Source: Anaerosalibacter massiliensis (lineage in GTDB: Bacteria; Bacillota; Clostridia; Tissierellales; Sporanaerobacteraceae). Taken from it: 64,000 bases of DNA. The stretch is from positions 62,001 through 126,000 of the forward strand of contig CCEZ01000008.1 of the NCBI GenBank assembly GCA_000751555.1, written 5' to 3'. Shown here piece by piece: positions 18,582 to 28,175 of the stretch (positions within the stretch are counted from its first letter, which is position 1; every line of letters starts with the position of its first letter). The notes under the pieces are model-generated. The model saw nothing but the letters and a program-made list of their open reading frames with translations, had not been told where the DNA came from and did not search any database. The translations under genes were made by a program, and so were the position numbers.

Positions 18582-19607
18582 TTAGACTACATGTTTAACT
18601 TTATTACTCTTTCTTAAAATAAAATCAACTAATGAAACAGTTCCACCAACTATAATACCAAAGTAATAATCTATAAATCGCCACAGTACCATGGCAAAGG
18701 TTATTATATTTTTAGGAAATATACTATTGTATAGAATATAAAATCCACCTTCAGCTGCACCTACAGTACCAGGTGTAGGCATAAGTGATACTGCCATATA
18801 ATGTAGTGATTGGATTGCAATAATATCTAAATAACGTGCCTTAGAAAACCCAACCGCTAAGTACACGAAGTAAGTTATTGAAAAATAAAAGGTTAATTGA
18901 ATAAAAGTAGCTATAATCAATATTAAAGAAGATTTCTTATCCTTTTTTATATTATCTATGCTAATCTTATAATCAGAAAGATGGGTATTTAATTTATCCT
19001 TTAATTTTTCAGTATCCTTTATTAACTTTAATTTATATCCAATAATAAAAAACTTATAGAATATCTTTCTTATTAATTCTTCATTATAAAAAAGTCCTAT
19101 TATTAACAATACTGCAATAAAGTTAAACAAACATCCGGTTATTACAAAAGGTAAAGAAAGCTTTGCTCTTTGTGATAAAAAACTAAACTTAACTAAAAAC
19201 ATAAATATTGAATAAAATGTAACTGCAATCTGATATATTAAAAGTTTAGTTACCATTAATGAAGAAGCAGTTCCCACTTGAGCACCATCATTTACTAATG
19301 AATATACCTGAGCAGGTTGTCCACCAGTAGCAAATGGTGTAATAGCACTATAATACTGACCAATCATAGCCAGCTTAAATGCTGAACCAAAACTTCCCCC
19401 AATATTTAATGTACTTTTCATTTTATATATTATATAAGCATCACATGTCCAAAATAATACCATAGACAAAAAAGCTAATAATAAAAAAGTTTTATTTGTC
19501 TTAACTATCAATTGAGGAAAAACAGATAGATCATTATTATTTATTAATAGCCAAACTGTTAATCCTATTAAAGTTATTAATATAATATAGTTTAATGTCT
19601 TTTTCAT
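18582..19607 (-). CDS. YbhN/UPF0104-family flippase-like membrane protein
   Basis: This 341-residue multi-pass membrane protein belongs to the lysylphosphatidylglycerol-synthase transmembrane (UPF0104) family. It shows GQYYSAITPFATGGQPAQVYSL near residue 90 and the SLMPTPGTVGAAEGGFYILY motif near residue 280. Relatives act as flippases or with glycolipid synthases. Its start overlaps the deacetylase gene by 4 bases. With two glycosyltransferases upstream, a role in moving a glycolipid across the membrane is plausible but unproven. Confidence 0.85.
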   Translation of the reverse strand: MKKTLNYIILITLIGLTVWLLINNNDLSVFPQLIVKTNKTFLLLAFLSMVLFWTCDAYIIYKMKSTLNIGGSFGSAFKLAMIGQYYSAITPFATGGQPAQVYSLVNDGAQVGTASSLMVTKLLIYQIAVTFYSIFMFLVKFSFLSQRAKLSLPFVITGCLFNFIAVLLIIGLFYNEELIRKIFYKFFIIGYKLKLIKDTEKLKDKLNTHLSDYKISIDNIKKDKKSSLILIIATFIQLTFYFSITYFVYLAVGFSKARYLDIIAIQSLHYMAVSLMPTPGTVGAAEGGFYILYNSIFPKNIITFAMVLWRFIDYYFGIIVGGTVSLVDFILRKSNKVKHVV

Positions 19608-20314
19608 ATATTACTTTCCATACCTTCCTCTATAGTCTTAAAATAGAAATCTCTTTTTAATAGTGCTGGTATAATAGTCTCTAAAGCTTTTATAGTATTT
19701 TTAGGTGCATCTTTTTTATCATCTTTATGATTACTATCGTGCAAAACTATTATATCTCCTGATTCTACATTATCAAGAATCTTATGGACTGTGCTATCTA
19801 CAGTAGCTTTAGGGTTCCAATCTTCGGTAATTATGGTCCAAAATATACTCTTTAGTCCGTTTTTACTTGAATAATACTGGGTAAACCCATTAAACACACC
19901 CCAAGGTGGTCTAAAATATTTTATCTCATAACCTAATTTATTGAAAATTGACATAGACTTTTCAAAATCCTTTTTAGTTTGCCATGGAGTAGACAGCCAT
20001 GCACTTTTATGACTATAGGAATGCATAGCCAAAGTATGACCGTCCTCTACTATTCTATCAATTATTTCTTTATGTTCTTCTGCCTTTCTAGCAACTACAA
20101 AAAATGTTGCTTTAACATTATATTCTTTAAGTAAATCTAATATCTCTAATGTATAGGCAGGATTTGGTCCATCATCAAATGTTAAAAAAATGCTGTTATT
20201 ACTAGAAAATTTTCTTTTTACAGAAGATGAATAATGCCTAAAATAAAGACTAGGCAAACCAGCATATAGAAATATTATAAAAGCTAACACTCCAACTATT
20301 GTATAAGCCTTCAT
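19604..20314 (-). CDS. Membrane-anchored polysaccharide deacetylase (NodB domain)
   Basis: This 236-residue protein has one N-terminal hydrophobic helix and then a NodB homology domain: FLTFDDGPNPAYT carries the metal Asp pair, HSYSH carries the two metal His residues, RPPWGVFN is motif 3, and LHDSN is motif 5. Such enzymes remove acetyl groups from GlcNAc-containing glycans at the outer face of the membrane. It is co-transcribed with the glycosyltransferases and the flippase-like gene, suggesting envelope glycan or glycolipid modification. Confidence 0.9.
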   Translation of the reverse strand: MKAYTIVGVLAFIIFLYAGLPSLYFRHYSSSVKRKFSSNNSIFLTFDDGPNPAYTLEILDLLKEYNVKATFFVVARKAEEHKEIIDRIVEDGHTLAMHSYSHKSAWLSTPWQTKKDFEKSMSIFNKLGYEIKYFRPPWGVFNGFTQYYSSKNGLKSIFWTIITEDWNPKATVDSTVHKILDNVESGDIIVLHDSNHKDDKKDAPKNTIKALETIIPALLKRDFYFKTIEEGMESNI

Positions 20315-20328
20315 TTAACCATCTCCTA

Positions 20329-21438
20329 CTAAAAATTCTTCATTAACTTAATAGATTCTTTAGCCAAAACATTCATATTTATATCGTATCTAAGTTTAGC
20401 CATTCTTATTTCATATTCAATAATCTCATTTTGATTATTAATGAAATCTGTAATAATACATTTCAAACTTTCTATATTAAAAGCAATTCTACCTATTGCT
20501 TTTTCTTGGATAAACTTCATATTTTCTAACTCTTGTCCTAATTCTGGTTTATATATAATAAGAGGTAAACTAGAAGCAATAGCCTCAAATACTGTAATTC
20601 CACCTGCTTTAGTTATCAGCAAATCTGATTGTAACATCAAGGGGGCTACTTCATTGGTGTATTTAAGAGGTATAATATTTTCTAGATTCCATGCAGAAAT
20701 AGATTCAAATAAATCATTATTTTTGCCTGTCAGTACTATGGCTGTAATTTTATTTAAACTATTGAGCCATTTATAAAAACCTTCATCTTCTGGTATTAAC
20801 CCCATACCTCCTCCCATAATCATTAACAAAATATGTTCCTCAGGTAGGGAAATATTAAAAGAAGATTTTAGAGATTTTAAAAATTCTTTTCTCAATGGAA
20901 TTCCTGTTACAACAATCCTTTCCCTCTTTATACCCATTTTTAACATTTCTTTTTCCACATCTTTAGTGGCTACAAAATATTTATCACAATTGGGAGCTAT
21001 CCATTCCCATCCATTAACTACATCTGTAATGCAGGTAATCAATGGTATTGAAACATCATAAATATCCTTTATATCAGAAATATATTGGGATACTATTGGA
21101 AAAGTAGAAATAATAAGTTTAGGGTTAATATCTAGAATATAATCTTTTAGCCCGATTAAAATAGGTCTACTAAAAATTTTATTCATATTAGATCTTGGTT
21201 TTTCATTTCCTCTATAATGAAAATAGTTATATAGTTTTGGATTATTCCTAACTAAAACATTGTAACCTTTGTACATAGCTCTTGATAATTTAGGAAACAA
21301 TACTTGAAATATATCTACAATTTCTATACTTATGGATGGATCTATTCTTTGTATCTGCTCCTTAATACCTAAAGAAGCCGATGCATGTCCAGCACCAAAA
21401 CTAGCTGTTAAAATTAATATATCCACTTTAGAATCCAT
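20329..21438 (-). CDS. Diacylglycerol glucosyltransferase-like (UgtP/MGDG synthase family) glycosyltransferase
   Basis: This GT28-type enzyme of about 369 residues has the MGDG-synthase start ILILTASFGAGHASASLGIKEQI, a central MIMGGGMGLIPEDEGF nucleotide-sugar region and KAGGITVFEAIASSLPLIIY near residue 290. The family adds glucose or galactose to diacylglycerol at the cytoplasmic membrane face. ATG 21438 overlaps the end of the upstream paralogue by 11 bases, suggesting translational coupling; a TTG at 21471 is less likely. The tandem partner may act successively to build a di-glycosylated lipid. Confidence 0.87.
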   Translation of the reverse strand: MDSKVDILILTASFGAGHASASLGIKEQIQRIDPSISIEIVDIFQVLFPKLSRAMYKGYNVLVRNNPKLYNYFHYRGNEKPRSNMNKIFSRPILIGLKDYILDINPKLIISTFPIVSQYISDIKDIYDVSIPLITCITDVVNGWEWIAPNCDKYFVATKDVEKEMLKMGIKRERIVVTGIPLRKEFLKSLKSSFNISLPEEHILLMIMGGGMGLIPEDEGFYKWLNSLNKITAIVLTGKNNDLFESISAWNLENIIPLKYTNEVAPLMLQSDLLITKAGGITVFEAIASSLPLIIYKPELGQELENMKFIQEKAIGRIAFNIESLKCIITDFINNQNEIIEYEIRMAKLRYDINMNVLAKESIKLMKNF

Positions 21439-22561
21439 TGCTAAAAACCATTCCATAATTAAAATCTTCAATTAAATTTTCACCAAGATAAACAATATTG
21501 TCAGGACAAAATCCATTGCATGCTTTCTCCATATTTTTTTTGATATTATCTAATTTTTTAGGATCCCTCATGATAGATTTTATTAGTTCTTTTAAATTAT
21601 CTATTCCATCTACATAAATAGCTAGTCCACTTTTTATTAAAAAATCAAGATTTTCCTTTTCATGACCTGGTATATAGTAAGGAACAACTATAGGAAGTTT
21701 CTTAGCTATTGCTTCAGAAACAGTTAGCCCTCCTGGTTTAGTTATGATTATATCTGAGCTTTCCATAATATCTGGAATATTTCTTGTAAATCCATAAAGT
21801 ATAATCTTCTGCCTTTGTATTAAATTAGCATAATCCTTCTGTATAGACTCTCTTAGCTTTTCATTATTGCCACAAACTACTACAATACGATAATTATCAT
21901 TTATATTAGTAATACCCTTCAATACCTTTTTCATATCCTTATGTCCCAAGCTTCCTGCCATTAATAATATTTGGAAGGCTTTTTTCTTAATAGGTTTTTT
22001 ATCAGTTCTATTTAGAAATTCATTTTTAATAGGTATACCATATGAAAATATTTTATCTCTAGATATACCATGTCTGGCTAAAGATTCTTTTATATGATCG
22101 CTGCTCACAATATAAGCATCTACATTTTTATTTATATAAGTTTGATGAGCTTGAAAATCTGTTACTACAGAAATAAATGGTATATCTATCAATCCTTCTT
22201 CTTTCAAATATCCTATTGCTCCTATTACAAAACAATGAGTTGAAATAATCAAATCTGGCTTTTCTTCTAAAATTATATTGTATATTTTATTTTTAGAAAT
22301 CTTCAAAACTAATTCAGTCATTAATTTATTAGTCTTCCTTTTATTACTAATATCATATAAATTTCCATACACCTTGGGAAATTTATCTATCAAAATTTTA
22401 TAAGAGTGAAAAATGACAGATTCTAGTTTCCTATTTACCTCCCATAATGCATCTCTTTTCTTAGCTATGAAACCATGTTTAACAAATTCTTTTTCTAAAC
22501 ATGATGCAGCTTCATTATGACCTCCACCTATAGAAGATGTAAATATAAGTACTTTTTTCAT
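21428..22561 (-). CDS. Diacylglycerol glucosyltransferase-like glycosyltransferase, first of a tandem pair
   Basis: This 377-residue paralogue of the downstream enzyme has IFTSSIGGGHNEAASCLEKEF at the N-terminus, LLMAGSLGHKDMKKVLKGI in the C-terminal domain and KPGGLTVSEAIAKKLPIVVPY near residue 280, as in UgtP and MGDG synthases. It is the first gene of a four-gene minus-strand operon. The two copies are clearly diverged rather than a recent duplication, which fits enzymes adding first and second sugars or using different acceptors. Confidence 0.87.
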   Translation of the reverse strand: MKKVLIFTSSIGGGHNEAASCLEKEFVKHGFIAKKRDALWEVNRKLESVIFHSYKILIDKFPKVYGNLYDISNKRKTNKLMTELVLKISKNKIYNIILEEKPDLIISTHCFVIGAIGYLKEEGLIDIPFISVVTDFQAHQTYINKNVDAYIVSSDHIKESLARHGISRDKIFSYGIPIKNEFLNRTDKKPIKKKAFQILLMAGSLGHKDMKKVLKGITNINDNYRIVVVCGNNEKLRESIQKDYANLIQRQKIILYGFTRNIPDIMESSDIIITKPGGLTVSEAIAKKLPIVVPYYIPGHEKENLDFLIKSGLAIYVDGIDNLKELIKSIMRDPKKLDNIKKNMEKACNGFCPDNIVYLGENLIEDFNYGMVFSNGF

Positions 22562-22889
22562 ATATCCTCATCCTTTGCTAAATTCGGTTTAATGATTTGA
22601 AATTAATTTATGGATTTATACTATCTAAAAATTATCTATTAATTATCTATTAATTAGAACGAAATAAAATAAATTTCTACTGCATTATATATACATTATT
22701 TTTTGTATTTCTACATTTTATTATAAAACTTTAATCTTACTTTTAGCTTAATAAAATCTTACAATACGATTAAAATTTCATTTCTTTATTAAATATTATA
22801 AAAAAATAAGAGAAATCTTTAAATTGATTTCTCTTTCAGTTTCATATTATAACTTACAATTTTGTTAGGTACATAAATAATAATATAGG
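22562..22889. other. Intergenic region with terminator and upstream region of the glycolipid operon
   Basis: This 328-base gap has no supported gene. The right part holds the terminator of the ABC exporter operon at 22808-22836. The left part (AT-rich, with a tandem TTATCTATTAA repeat near 22635-22655) presumably contains the promoter of the glycosyltransferase operon. Confidence 0.5.
22808..22836 (-). terminator. Terminator of the heterodimeric ABC exporter operon
   Basis: A 10-bp stem (AAGAGAAATC with GATTTCTCTT, 8-base loop) is followed on the minus strand by TTATTTTTTT. It lies 54 bases after the exporter stop codon. Confidence 0.85.
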
Positions 22890-24752
22890 CTATGCAGTTT
22901 CTCCTTCATTATAATATTGAGCTTGAGAATACCATAGTTCATAATATTTCCCATCTTCATCTTTTAACAAATCTTCATGGTCCCCCCTTTGTATTATGCT
23001 TCCTTCATGAAATACTGCTATTTCATCACAAAACCTACAAGATGAAAGCCTATGGGATATATAAAAAGCAGTTTTTGTACCTACTATTTCATTAAATTTA
23101 GAATAAATCTGAAATTCTGCTATAGGATCTAATGCAGCAGTTGGTTCATCTAATATTATAATAGGTGAATCCTTGTATAAAGCCCTAGCCAATGCTATTT
23201 TTTGAGCTTCTCCTCCAGATATCTCTACTCCATCTTTATCAAAATCTTTATATAATGGCGTAGATATTCCTCTTGGCATAGTTTCCAATCTGTCAATAAA
23301 GCCAACATCTTCTATAACTTTTTCTACAAATTTTTCATCATAATCTACTGCTGCTGCTATATTTTGTCCTAATGAAAATGAAAAAAGCTTAAAATCTTGA
23401 AATACTATAGAAAATAGCCCCATATATTCTTCATAATCATATTTTTTTATATCTATACCATTTAGAAGTATCTCTCCTTCATCTGGATCGTATAATCTAC
23501 AAAGAAGTTTAATAAAAGTAGTTTTTCCTGATCCATTCATTCCTACTATAGCTAAGCGTTCTCCTATATTTAACTTTACAGAAACATTTTTTAATACATA
23601 TTCATCTGTTCCTGGATATTTAAAAGATACATTTCTAAATTCTATCTCATATTCATTATCATCCCTCTTTTCCACTGGTATTGTACCTTTGTACTTCTCC
23701 CCTTCTATATTTAAAAAATCTATGTACAATTGTAGATATTGATTATTGTTTATAATATTATTAATTGACGTTAAAATTTCTGTGCTTCCAGCCATAAATT
23801 GATTTATACTTCCTGTATATTGGACTATACTACCTGCTGATATACTTCCTGATATAGCTTTCAACCCTACAAAAATATATACCATCCCACCCAATAAGGA
23901 AGATATAAATGCATCTATTCCACTATATTTTGTATTCATACTTTCTATTTTTTTAAATAAGCCCTTTAAGCTCTGGATAAACCCTCCTACTTCCTCATTA
24001 AATATTTTTCTCTGATTATATAATCTTATTTCTTTGCCAGCATTATAGTCTTGAATTCTTTCATAATAGAAAGCAAGAATTCTATTAGCACTCATAATTT
24101 CACTAAAATGTTTAAAAAGTTTCTTATCTGATATAGTTTTTAGATGTAAATTAAATATAGTTCCTAGTAAAACTAATACTAAGAATCCATAGGAAAAAAT
24201 TCTATTATTTATAAAATTTAAATATCCAACTCCTGTCATATCTAGTTTAAATAATCCTGCACCAATTATAATTGAAATAATAACTGTAGCTAAGCCCTTA
24301 ACCAATTCTCCTAAATAGCGTACAAAAGCTATAATGCCACCACCATTCATATTTTCTGCTTCTGATATTTTTGTACGAAGAGTATGTGTTTTTGGATTTT
24401 CAATATGTTCATAATCCATATTTATTATTTTCTCATTAATTTTCATATCTTGGTTTTGAATCATTATATCTTTCAATATAGTATGTAAGTGCTCAAGACC
24501 ATTAGATATAAGATGAATAATAAAATTCAATCCTATAGTTAAGCCTATTAAAAATATAATATTATTTATATCTTTTGTCTTTAACAATCTATCAATAATT
24601 TTTCCTACCATATATATATTGATAAAAGGAGCTATAGATTTGAAAACAGAATCAAATATAGTAATAGGTACTATCCAAGATTGAAGTTTATGAACTTCCA
24701 TTAATCCAATTTTTAAAGTTTTTATACTATATTTAAGTTTATTCTTAGGCAT
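22890..24752 (-). CDS. ABC exporter subunit (fused membrane and ATPase domains)
   Basis: This half-transporter of about 620 residues has an N-terminal six-helix exporter domain and a C-terminal ATPase. It shows Walker A GMNGSGKTT near residue 415, signature VEISGGEAQKIALARAL near residue 520 and Walker B IIILDEPTAALD. It overlaps the upstream half-transporter by 8 bases, so the two probably form a heterodimer. ATG 24752 is preferred over GTG 24764 because AGGTGG precedes it. The substrate is unknown; peptides or lipids are usual for this class. Confidence 0.9.
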   Translation of the reverse strand: MPKNKLKYSIKTLKIGLMEVHKLQSWIVPITIFDSVFKSIAPFINIYMVGKIIDRLLKTKDINNIIFLIGLTIGLNFIIHLISNGLEHLHTILKDIMIQNQDMKINEKIINMDYEHIENPKTHTLRTKISEAENMNGGGIIAFVRYLGELVKGLATVIISIIIGAGLFKLDMTGVGYLNFINNRIFSYGFLVLVLLGTIFNLHLKTISDKKLFKHFSEIMSANRILAFYYERIQDYNAGKEIRLYNQRKIFNEEVGGFIQSLKGLFKKIESMNTKYSGIDAFISSLLGGMVYIFVGLKAISGSISAGSIVQYTGSINQFMAGSTEILTSINNIINNNQYLQLYIDFLNIEGEKYKGTIPVEKRDDNEYEIEFRNVSFKYPGTDEYVLKNVSVKLNIGERLAIVGMNGSGKTTFIKLLCRLYDPDEGEILLNGIDIKKYDYEEYMGLFSIVFQDFKLFSFSLGQNIAAAVDYDEKFVEKVIEDVGFIDRLETMPRGISTPLYKDFDKDGVEISGGEAQKIALARALYKDSPIIILDEPTAALDPIAEFQIYSKFNEIVGTKTAFYISHRLSSCRFCDEIAVFHEGSIIQRGDHEDLLKDEDGKYYELWYSQAQYYNEGETA

Positions 24753-26586
24753 AATTTTCACCACCTATATCATTCTTATAATAATATGATTGAGTGTCAT
24801 ACATTTTTCTATATTTACCATCCATTTTCATAAGGTCATAATGATTTCCTTCTTCTATTATTTTTCCATCTTCTATAAATACTATCCTGTCACAAAATCT
24901 AGTAGAAGATAGTCTATGGGATATAAAAATACTAGTATGATTTTCTGTTAACTCATCATATTTTTTATATATTTCATTCTCGGCTATAGGGTCTAATGCA
25001 GCAGTTGGTTCATCTAATATTATAATGGGCCCATTTTTATATAAAGCCCTAGCAAGCATTAACTTTTGCATTTCTCCTCCTGATAGTTCTATAGCTTTAT
25101 CAGATATTGATTTGACTAATAGGGTTTTCTTACCCTCTGGTAAGGAGTTTATTTTTCCCATAAGTCCTGATAGATTTAAAACTTTATCTATCTTTCCATT
25201 ATCAATATCTTCTTCTGGCTGTAACGCAATATTTTTTTCTATGGATATAGGCAATAAGTAAATATCTTGAAATACTACAGAAAACATTGTATAATATTCG
25301 TCCCTGTTGTAGAGAGTGCTTTTCTTACCATTAATATATATTTCACCTTTAGTTGGAGTATATAAACCACAAATAAGCTTTACTAAAGTAGTTTTCCCAG
25401 CACCATTAACTCCTACTAATGCTAATTTTTCTCCCTTTTTAATATGAAGATTTATATTTTTTATAGTATAATCTTTTGATTCAGGATATTTATAATAAAG
25501 ATTTCTAAGTTCTATATCACAGGGTAATTCATAAGACTTTGGTAAATCAATTCCTATCCCTCTATTCATATTATCTTCCATCTCTAAAAATTCCCTTGAA
25601 TCATTGTTCTGAAGACTAATAGCATTTAAAGAATTAAGATTTTTTACAATTCCAGAAAGCCATGTAGAGATACCAGATACTGCCCCAAAATATAGAACAA
25701 AATTTCCTATATTCATATTCTTATATAAAACTGAATATATGAGAAATCCATAGGTTATGCCATCCCTTAAAAGGATTAATATCCCATCAACAATATTAGC
25801 AAAATACCTATGGAGTATATTTTTCTTTTGGAAATATATTCTTTTTTTCAAAAGCTTATCATACATACCTTGAAACCAAGAAGACATATTATAAAGTCTC
25901 ATATCCTTTGCTGATTGAAAGTCTCCTGTTTTATATCTTATATATCTAAGCTTTTTTTCTATAGGTGCTAAATTGTCTTTATTTTTATGCTCATAATTAT
26001 TCACGTACTTTCCTATAAAATAATTTACAAAAGATGATATGATTATAAATATAATTATTAGAGGATGAATTGTAGATATTATACCTGTATATAGTATAAA
26101 TCCTAGAATATTTGAAAAAAATTCTATACTAGTATCTATTATTTCCTCAGTAGCAGAACTATTAGAATTAGTAGCCATGCTTGCTTTTATAAATTTTTCC
26201 TGTCCTTTCGGACCATCTATATTTTCAAAATCTGTATCTATAGCTTTATCCATTTGTAAAATTGAATATTTCATTCTATGAAAAATCTTCTTGCCTAATA
26301 TATTAGATGATGAAGCTTTTAATATAATATTAAGAATAATAATTCCTATAATAGGTGAAAAAAGATTTCCTATCAATTGTAAAGGAGATACTTTTTCCAA
26401 GACAGAATCAACTAATACCTTAGGTAAATAAATTTCTAATAATGGAATACACACTTTGGCGAGAACTTGTATTGCAGATAATAAAAATAATAACTTATCC
26501 CATCTCCATATATTTTTAAGTAAATAGATGGTATTTTCCCATGTTGAATATTTAGGTTTGGACTTCCTAGTATTTGTATCTATCAT
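24745..26586 (-). CDS. ABC exporter subunit, partner of the downstream half-transporter
   Basis: The protein of about 613 residues has an N-terminal membrane domain with six hydrophobic helices, then an ATPase domain with Walker A GVNGAGKTT, signature IELSGGEMQKLMLARAL and Walker B IIILDEPTAALD. ATG 26586 follows a GAGG site by 8 bases. Signature and Walker motifs look intact in both subunits, so neither ATPase site is obviously degenerate. It is separated from the upstream two-component genes by a terminator at 26634-26673. Confidence 0.9.
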   Translation of the reverse strand: MIDTNTRKSKPKYSTWENTIYLLKNIWRWDKLLFLLSAIQVLAKVCIPLLEIYLPKVLVDSVLEKVSPLQLIGNLFSPIIGIIILNIILKASSSNILGKKIFHRMKYSILQMDKAIDTDFENIDGPKGQEKFIKASMATNSNSSATEEIIDTSIEFFSNILGFILYTGIISTIHPLIIIFIIISSFVNYFIGKYVNNYEHKNKDNLAPIEKKLRYIRYKTGDFQSAKDMRLYNMSSWFQGMYDKLLKKRIYFQKKNILHRYFANIVDGILILLRDGITYGFLIYSVLYKNMNIGNFVLYFGAVSGISTWLSGIVKNLNSLNAISLQNNDSREFLEMEDNMNRGIGIDLPKSYELPCDIELRNLYYKYPESKDYTIKNINLHIKKGEKLALVGVNGAGKTTLVKLICGLYTPTKGEIYINGKKSTLYNRDEYYTMFSVVFQDIYLLPISIEKNIALQPEEDIDNGKIDKVLNLSGLMGKINSLPEGKKTLLVKSISDKAIELSGGEMQKLMLARALYKNGPIIILDEPTAALDPIAENEIYKKYDELTENHTSIFISHRLSSTRFCDRIVFIEDGKIIEEGNHYDLMKMDGKYRKMYDTQSYYYKNDIGGENYA

Positions 26587-26633
26587 TTTTATCACCTCAA
26601 CTATATAATACCATTAGAACTTATTTTATATAT

Positions 26634-26673
26634 AAAAAAGCACCAGTGGTCACAATTATGACATCAATGGTGC
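26634..26673 (-). terminator. Terminator after the histidine kinase gene
   Basis: GCACCA...TGGTGC arms form an extended imperfect hairpin that begins at the kinase stop codon and is followed by a T-run on the minus strand. It partially separates the two-component genes from the ABC exporter pair downstream. Confidence 0.8.
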
Positions 26674-27407
26674 TAAAATGGTAGAATTATTTCTGTTGCA
26701 AATACACCTTCTTCAGATTGCCTATTTATAAAACCATCATATTTACTAACTATTCTATCCACTCTTTTCAGTCCAAAACCATGATTTTTCCCTAGTTTTG
26801 TACTTATATATCTCATATTCACTTTTTTTGCTTTACCTTTTGCAGAATTAGTTATAGAAATATATAACTGGCTTTTTATTTCTCTTATGTATATCCTTAT
26901 AAATCTATCATCTAGATTTTCTAGTTTGATTGCAGCCTCAATAGCATTATCCATTAGATTTCCAATGATAACACATAGATCTACTTCTGATATTTGAATA
27001 TTTTCTGGTACTTTTGCCTTTGCATTAATATTTATATTTTGATTGATTGCTATAGACAATTTACTATTTAATATAGCATCTACCATTATATTTCCTGTTT
27101 TTAAAACTGTGTCTATTTCAGTTAAATCTCTATCTAAATCATTAAGATACTCCTCTATATCTTCATATTTACCCAAAGAAATATAAGCCTTCATTGTTTG
27201 TATATGATTATGATAATCATGTTTCCAACCTCTCATTTGTCTATATATATTTTCAACTTCGTTATAATGCTTTGTAATGAGATCTTCTTGATAGTTAGCA
27301 ATACGTCTATCTACTAATTTAGATATTATATATTTAATTATGAAAAAAATAATGGCGATTAAAATTAAAATAATTCCAATAGTAATTAGTAGACTTTCCC
27401 TACTCAT
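26673..27407 (-). CDS. Minimal GHKL-type sensor histidine kinase
   Basis: This 244-residue kinase of the AgrC/GHKL class has one N-terminal membrane helix (about residues 5-27), a phosphoacceptor box around WKHDYHNHIQTMKAY near residue 62, an N-box NLMDNAIEAA near residue 150 and a G-box region GFGLKRVD near residue 215. It lacks the multi-span sensor domain of typical AgrC/ComD proteins. It may therefore read a signal through the single helix or through a partner transporter. Its start overlaps the response regulator gene by 8 bases. Confidence 0.88.
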   Translation of the reverse strand: MSRESLLITIGIILILIAIIFFIIKYIISKLVDRRIANYQEDLITKHYNEVENIYRQMRGWKHDYHNHIQTMKAYISLGKYEDIEEYLNDLDRDLTEIDTVLKTGNIMVDAILNSKLSIAINQNININAKAKVPENIQISEVDLCVIIGNLMDNAIEAAIKLENLDDRFIRIYIREIKSQLYISITNSAKGKAKKVNMRYISTKLGKNHGFGLKRVDRIVSKYDGFINRQSEEGVFATEIILPF

Positions 27408-28128
27408 CTATTACACCTCTAAAATATTTTATAAATGCCATATTCGTTTTAGAGTACTGTCTTCTACTAATAGGAATTATATCACCATTATCTAGTTCCA
27501 ATTCATTCTTGCTTATTCTTTTTATATGCTTTAGTCCAGCTATATAAGATCTATGGCATCTTATGAATATATCTTCATCTAATTCTTTTTCCATTATACT
27601 CAAACTTTTTCTAGTAATATATTTTTCATTTGTAGTATTTATTTCTAAATCATGACCGAAGGATTCAATATATATTATTTCATCCTGAACTAATCGATGA
27701 ATCTCTCCTTGATCCTTTATGAGAATTATCTTCTCTAATTTTGGAACTCTTGCAACTGCCCTGTCTAAGCATTCATATAGCTTTTTCTCTTCTATTGGTT
27801 TAATTAAATAATTTATTGCTTCCACATTATAGCCTTCTCCAATATAATCAGAAAGGGCAGTGATAAATATTATATTTATAATATTATCTTTTTTTCTAAT
27901 AGTTTTTGCTAGTTCAATTCCATTTTGTCCTGGCATTTGAATGTCTAATAAAAGTATGTCATATCTTTTATCCATAATCCAGTTAAAATTAAAACTTTCT
28001 GCACTATAAAATACTTCAATTCTAACCTTCATATTTCTTTCTTTTGCCCAGTTAGCTACATACTTTTCTAGGAGTTCCACATGTATTTTTTCATCTTCAC
28101 ATATAGCTACATTGATTATATCTAACAT
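27400..28128 (-). CDS. LytTR-family response regulator
   Basis: This 242-residue regulator has an N-terminal receiver domain (acidic CEDE near residue 10, phosphoacceptor Asp in ILLLDIQMPGQNG near residue 59, KPIEEKK near residue 107) and a C-terminal LytTR DNA-binding domain (HRSYIAGLKHIKRISKNELELDNGDIIPISRR). Such pairs often control peptide, bacteriocin or transporter genes. It sits between an ABC-2-type transporter and its own kinase, suggesting control of the flanking ABC systems. Confidence 0.9.
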   Translation of the reverse strand: MLDIINVAICEDEKIHVELLEKYVANWAKERNMKVRIEVFYSAESFNFNWIMDKRYDILLLDIQMPGQNGIELAKTIRKKDNIINIIFITALSDYIGEGYNVEAINYLIKPIEEKKLYECLDRAVARVPKLEKIILIKDQGEIHRLVQDEIIYIESFGHDLEINTTNEKYITRKSLSIMEKELDEDIFIRCHRSYIAGLKHIKRISKNELELDNGDIIPISRRQYSKTNMAFIKYFRGVIDE

Positions 28129-28175
28129 TTTAGTTCACCTCTATATATCGAACTATTTAGATTATATCATATTAG

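Noticed and set aside
22635-22655. Tandem TTATCTATTAA repeat as a CRISPR or iteron array
   Set aside because: There are only two short copies with no spacers or replication genes nearby.
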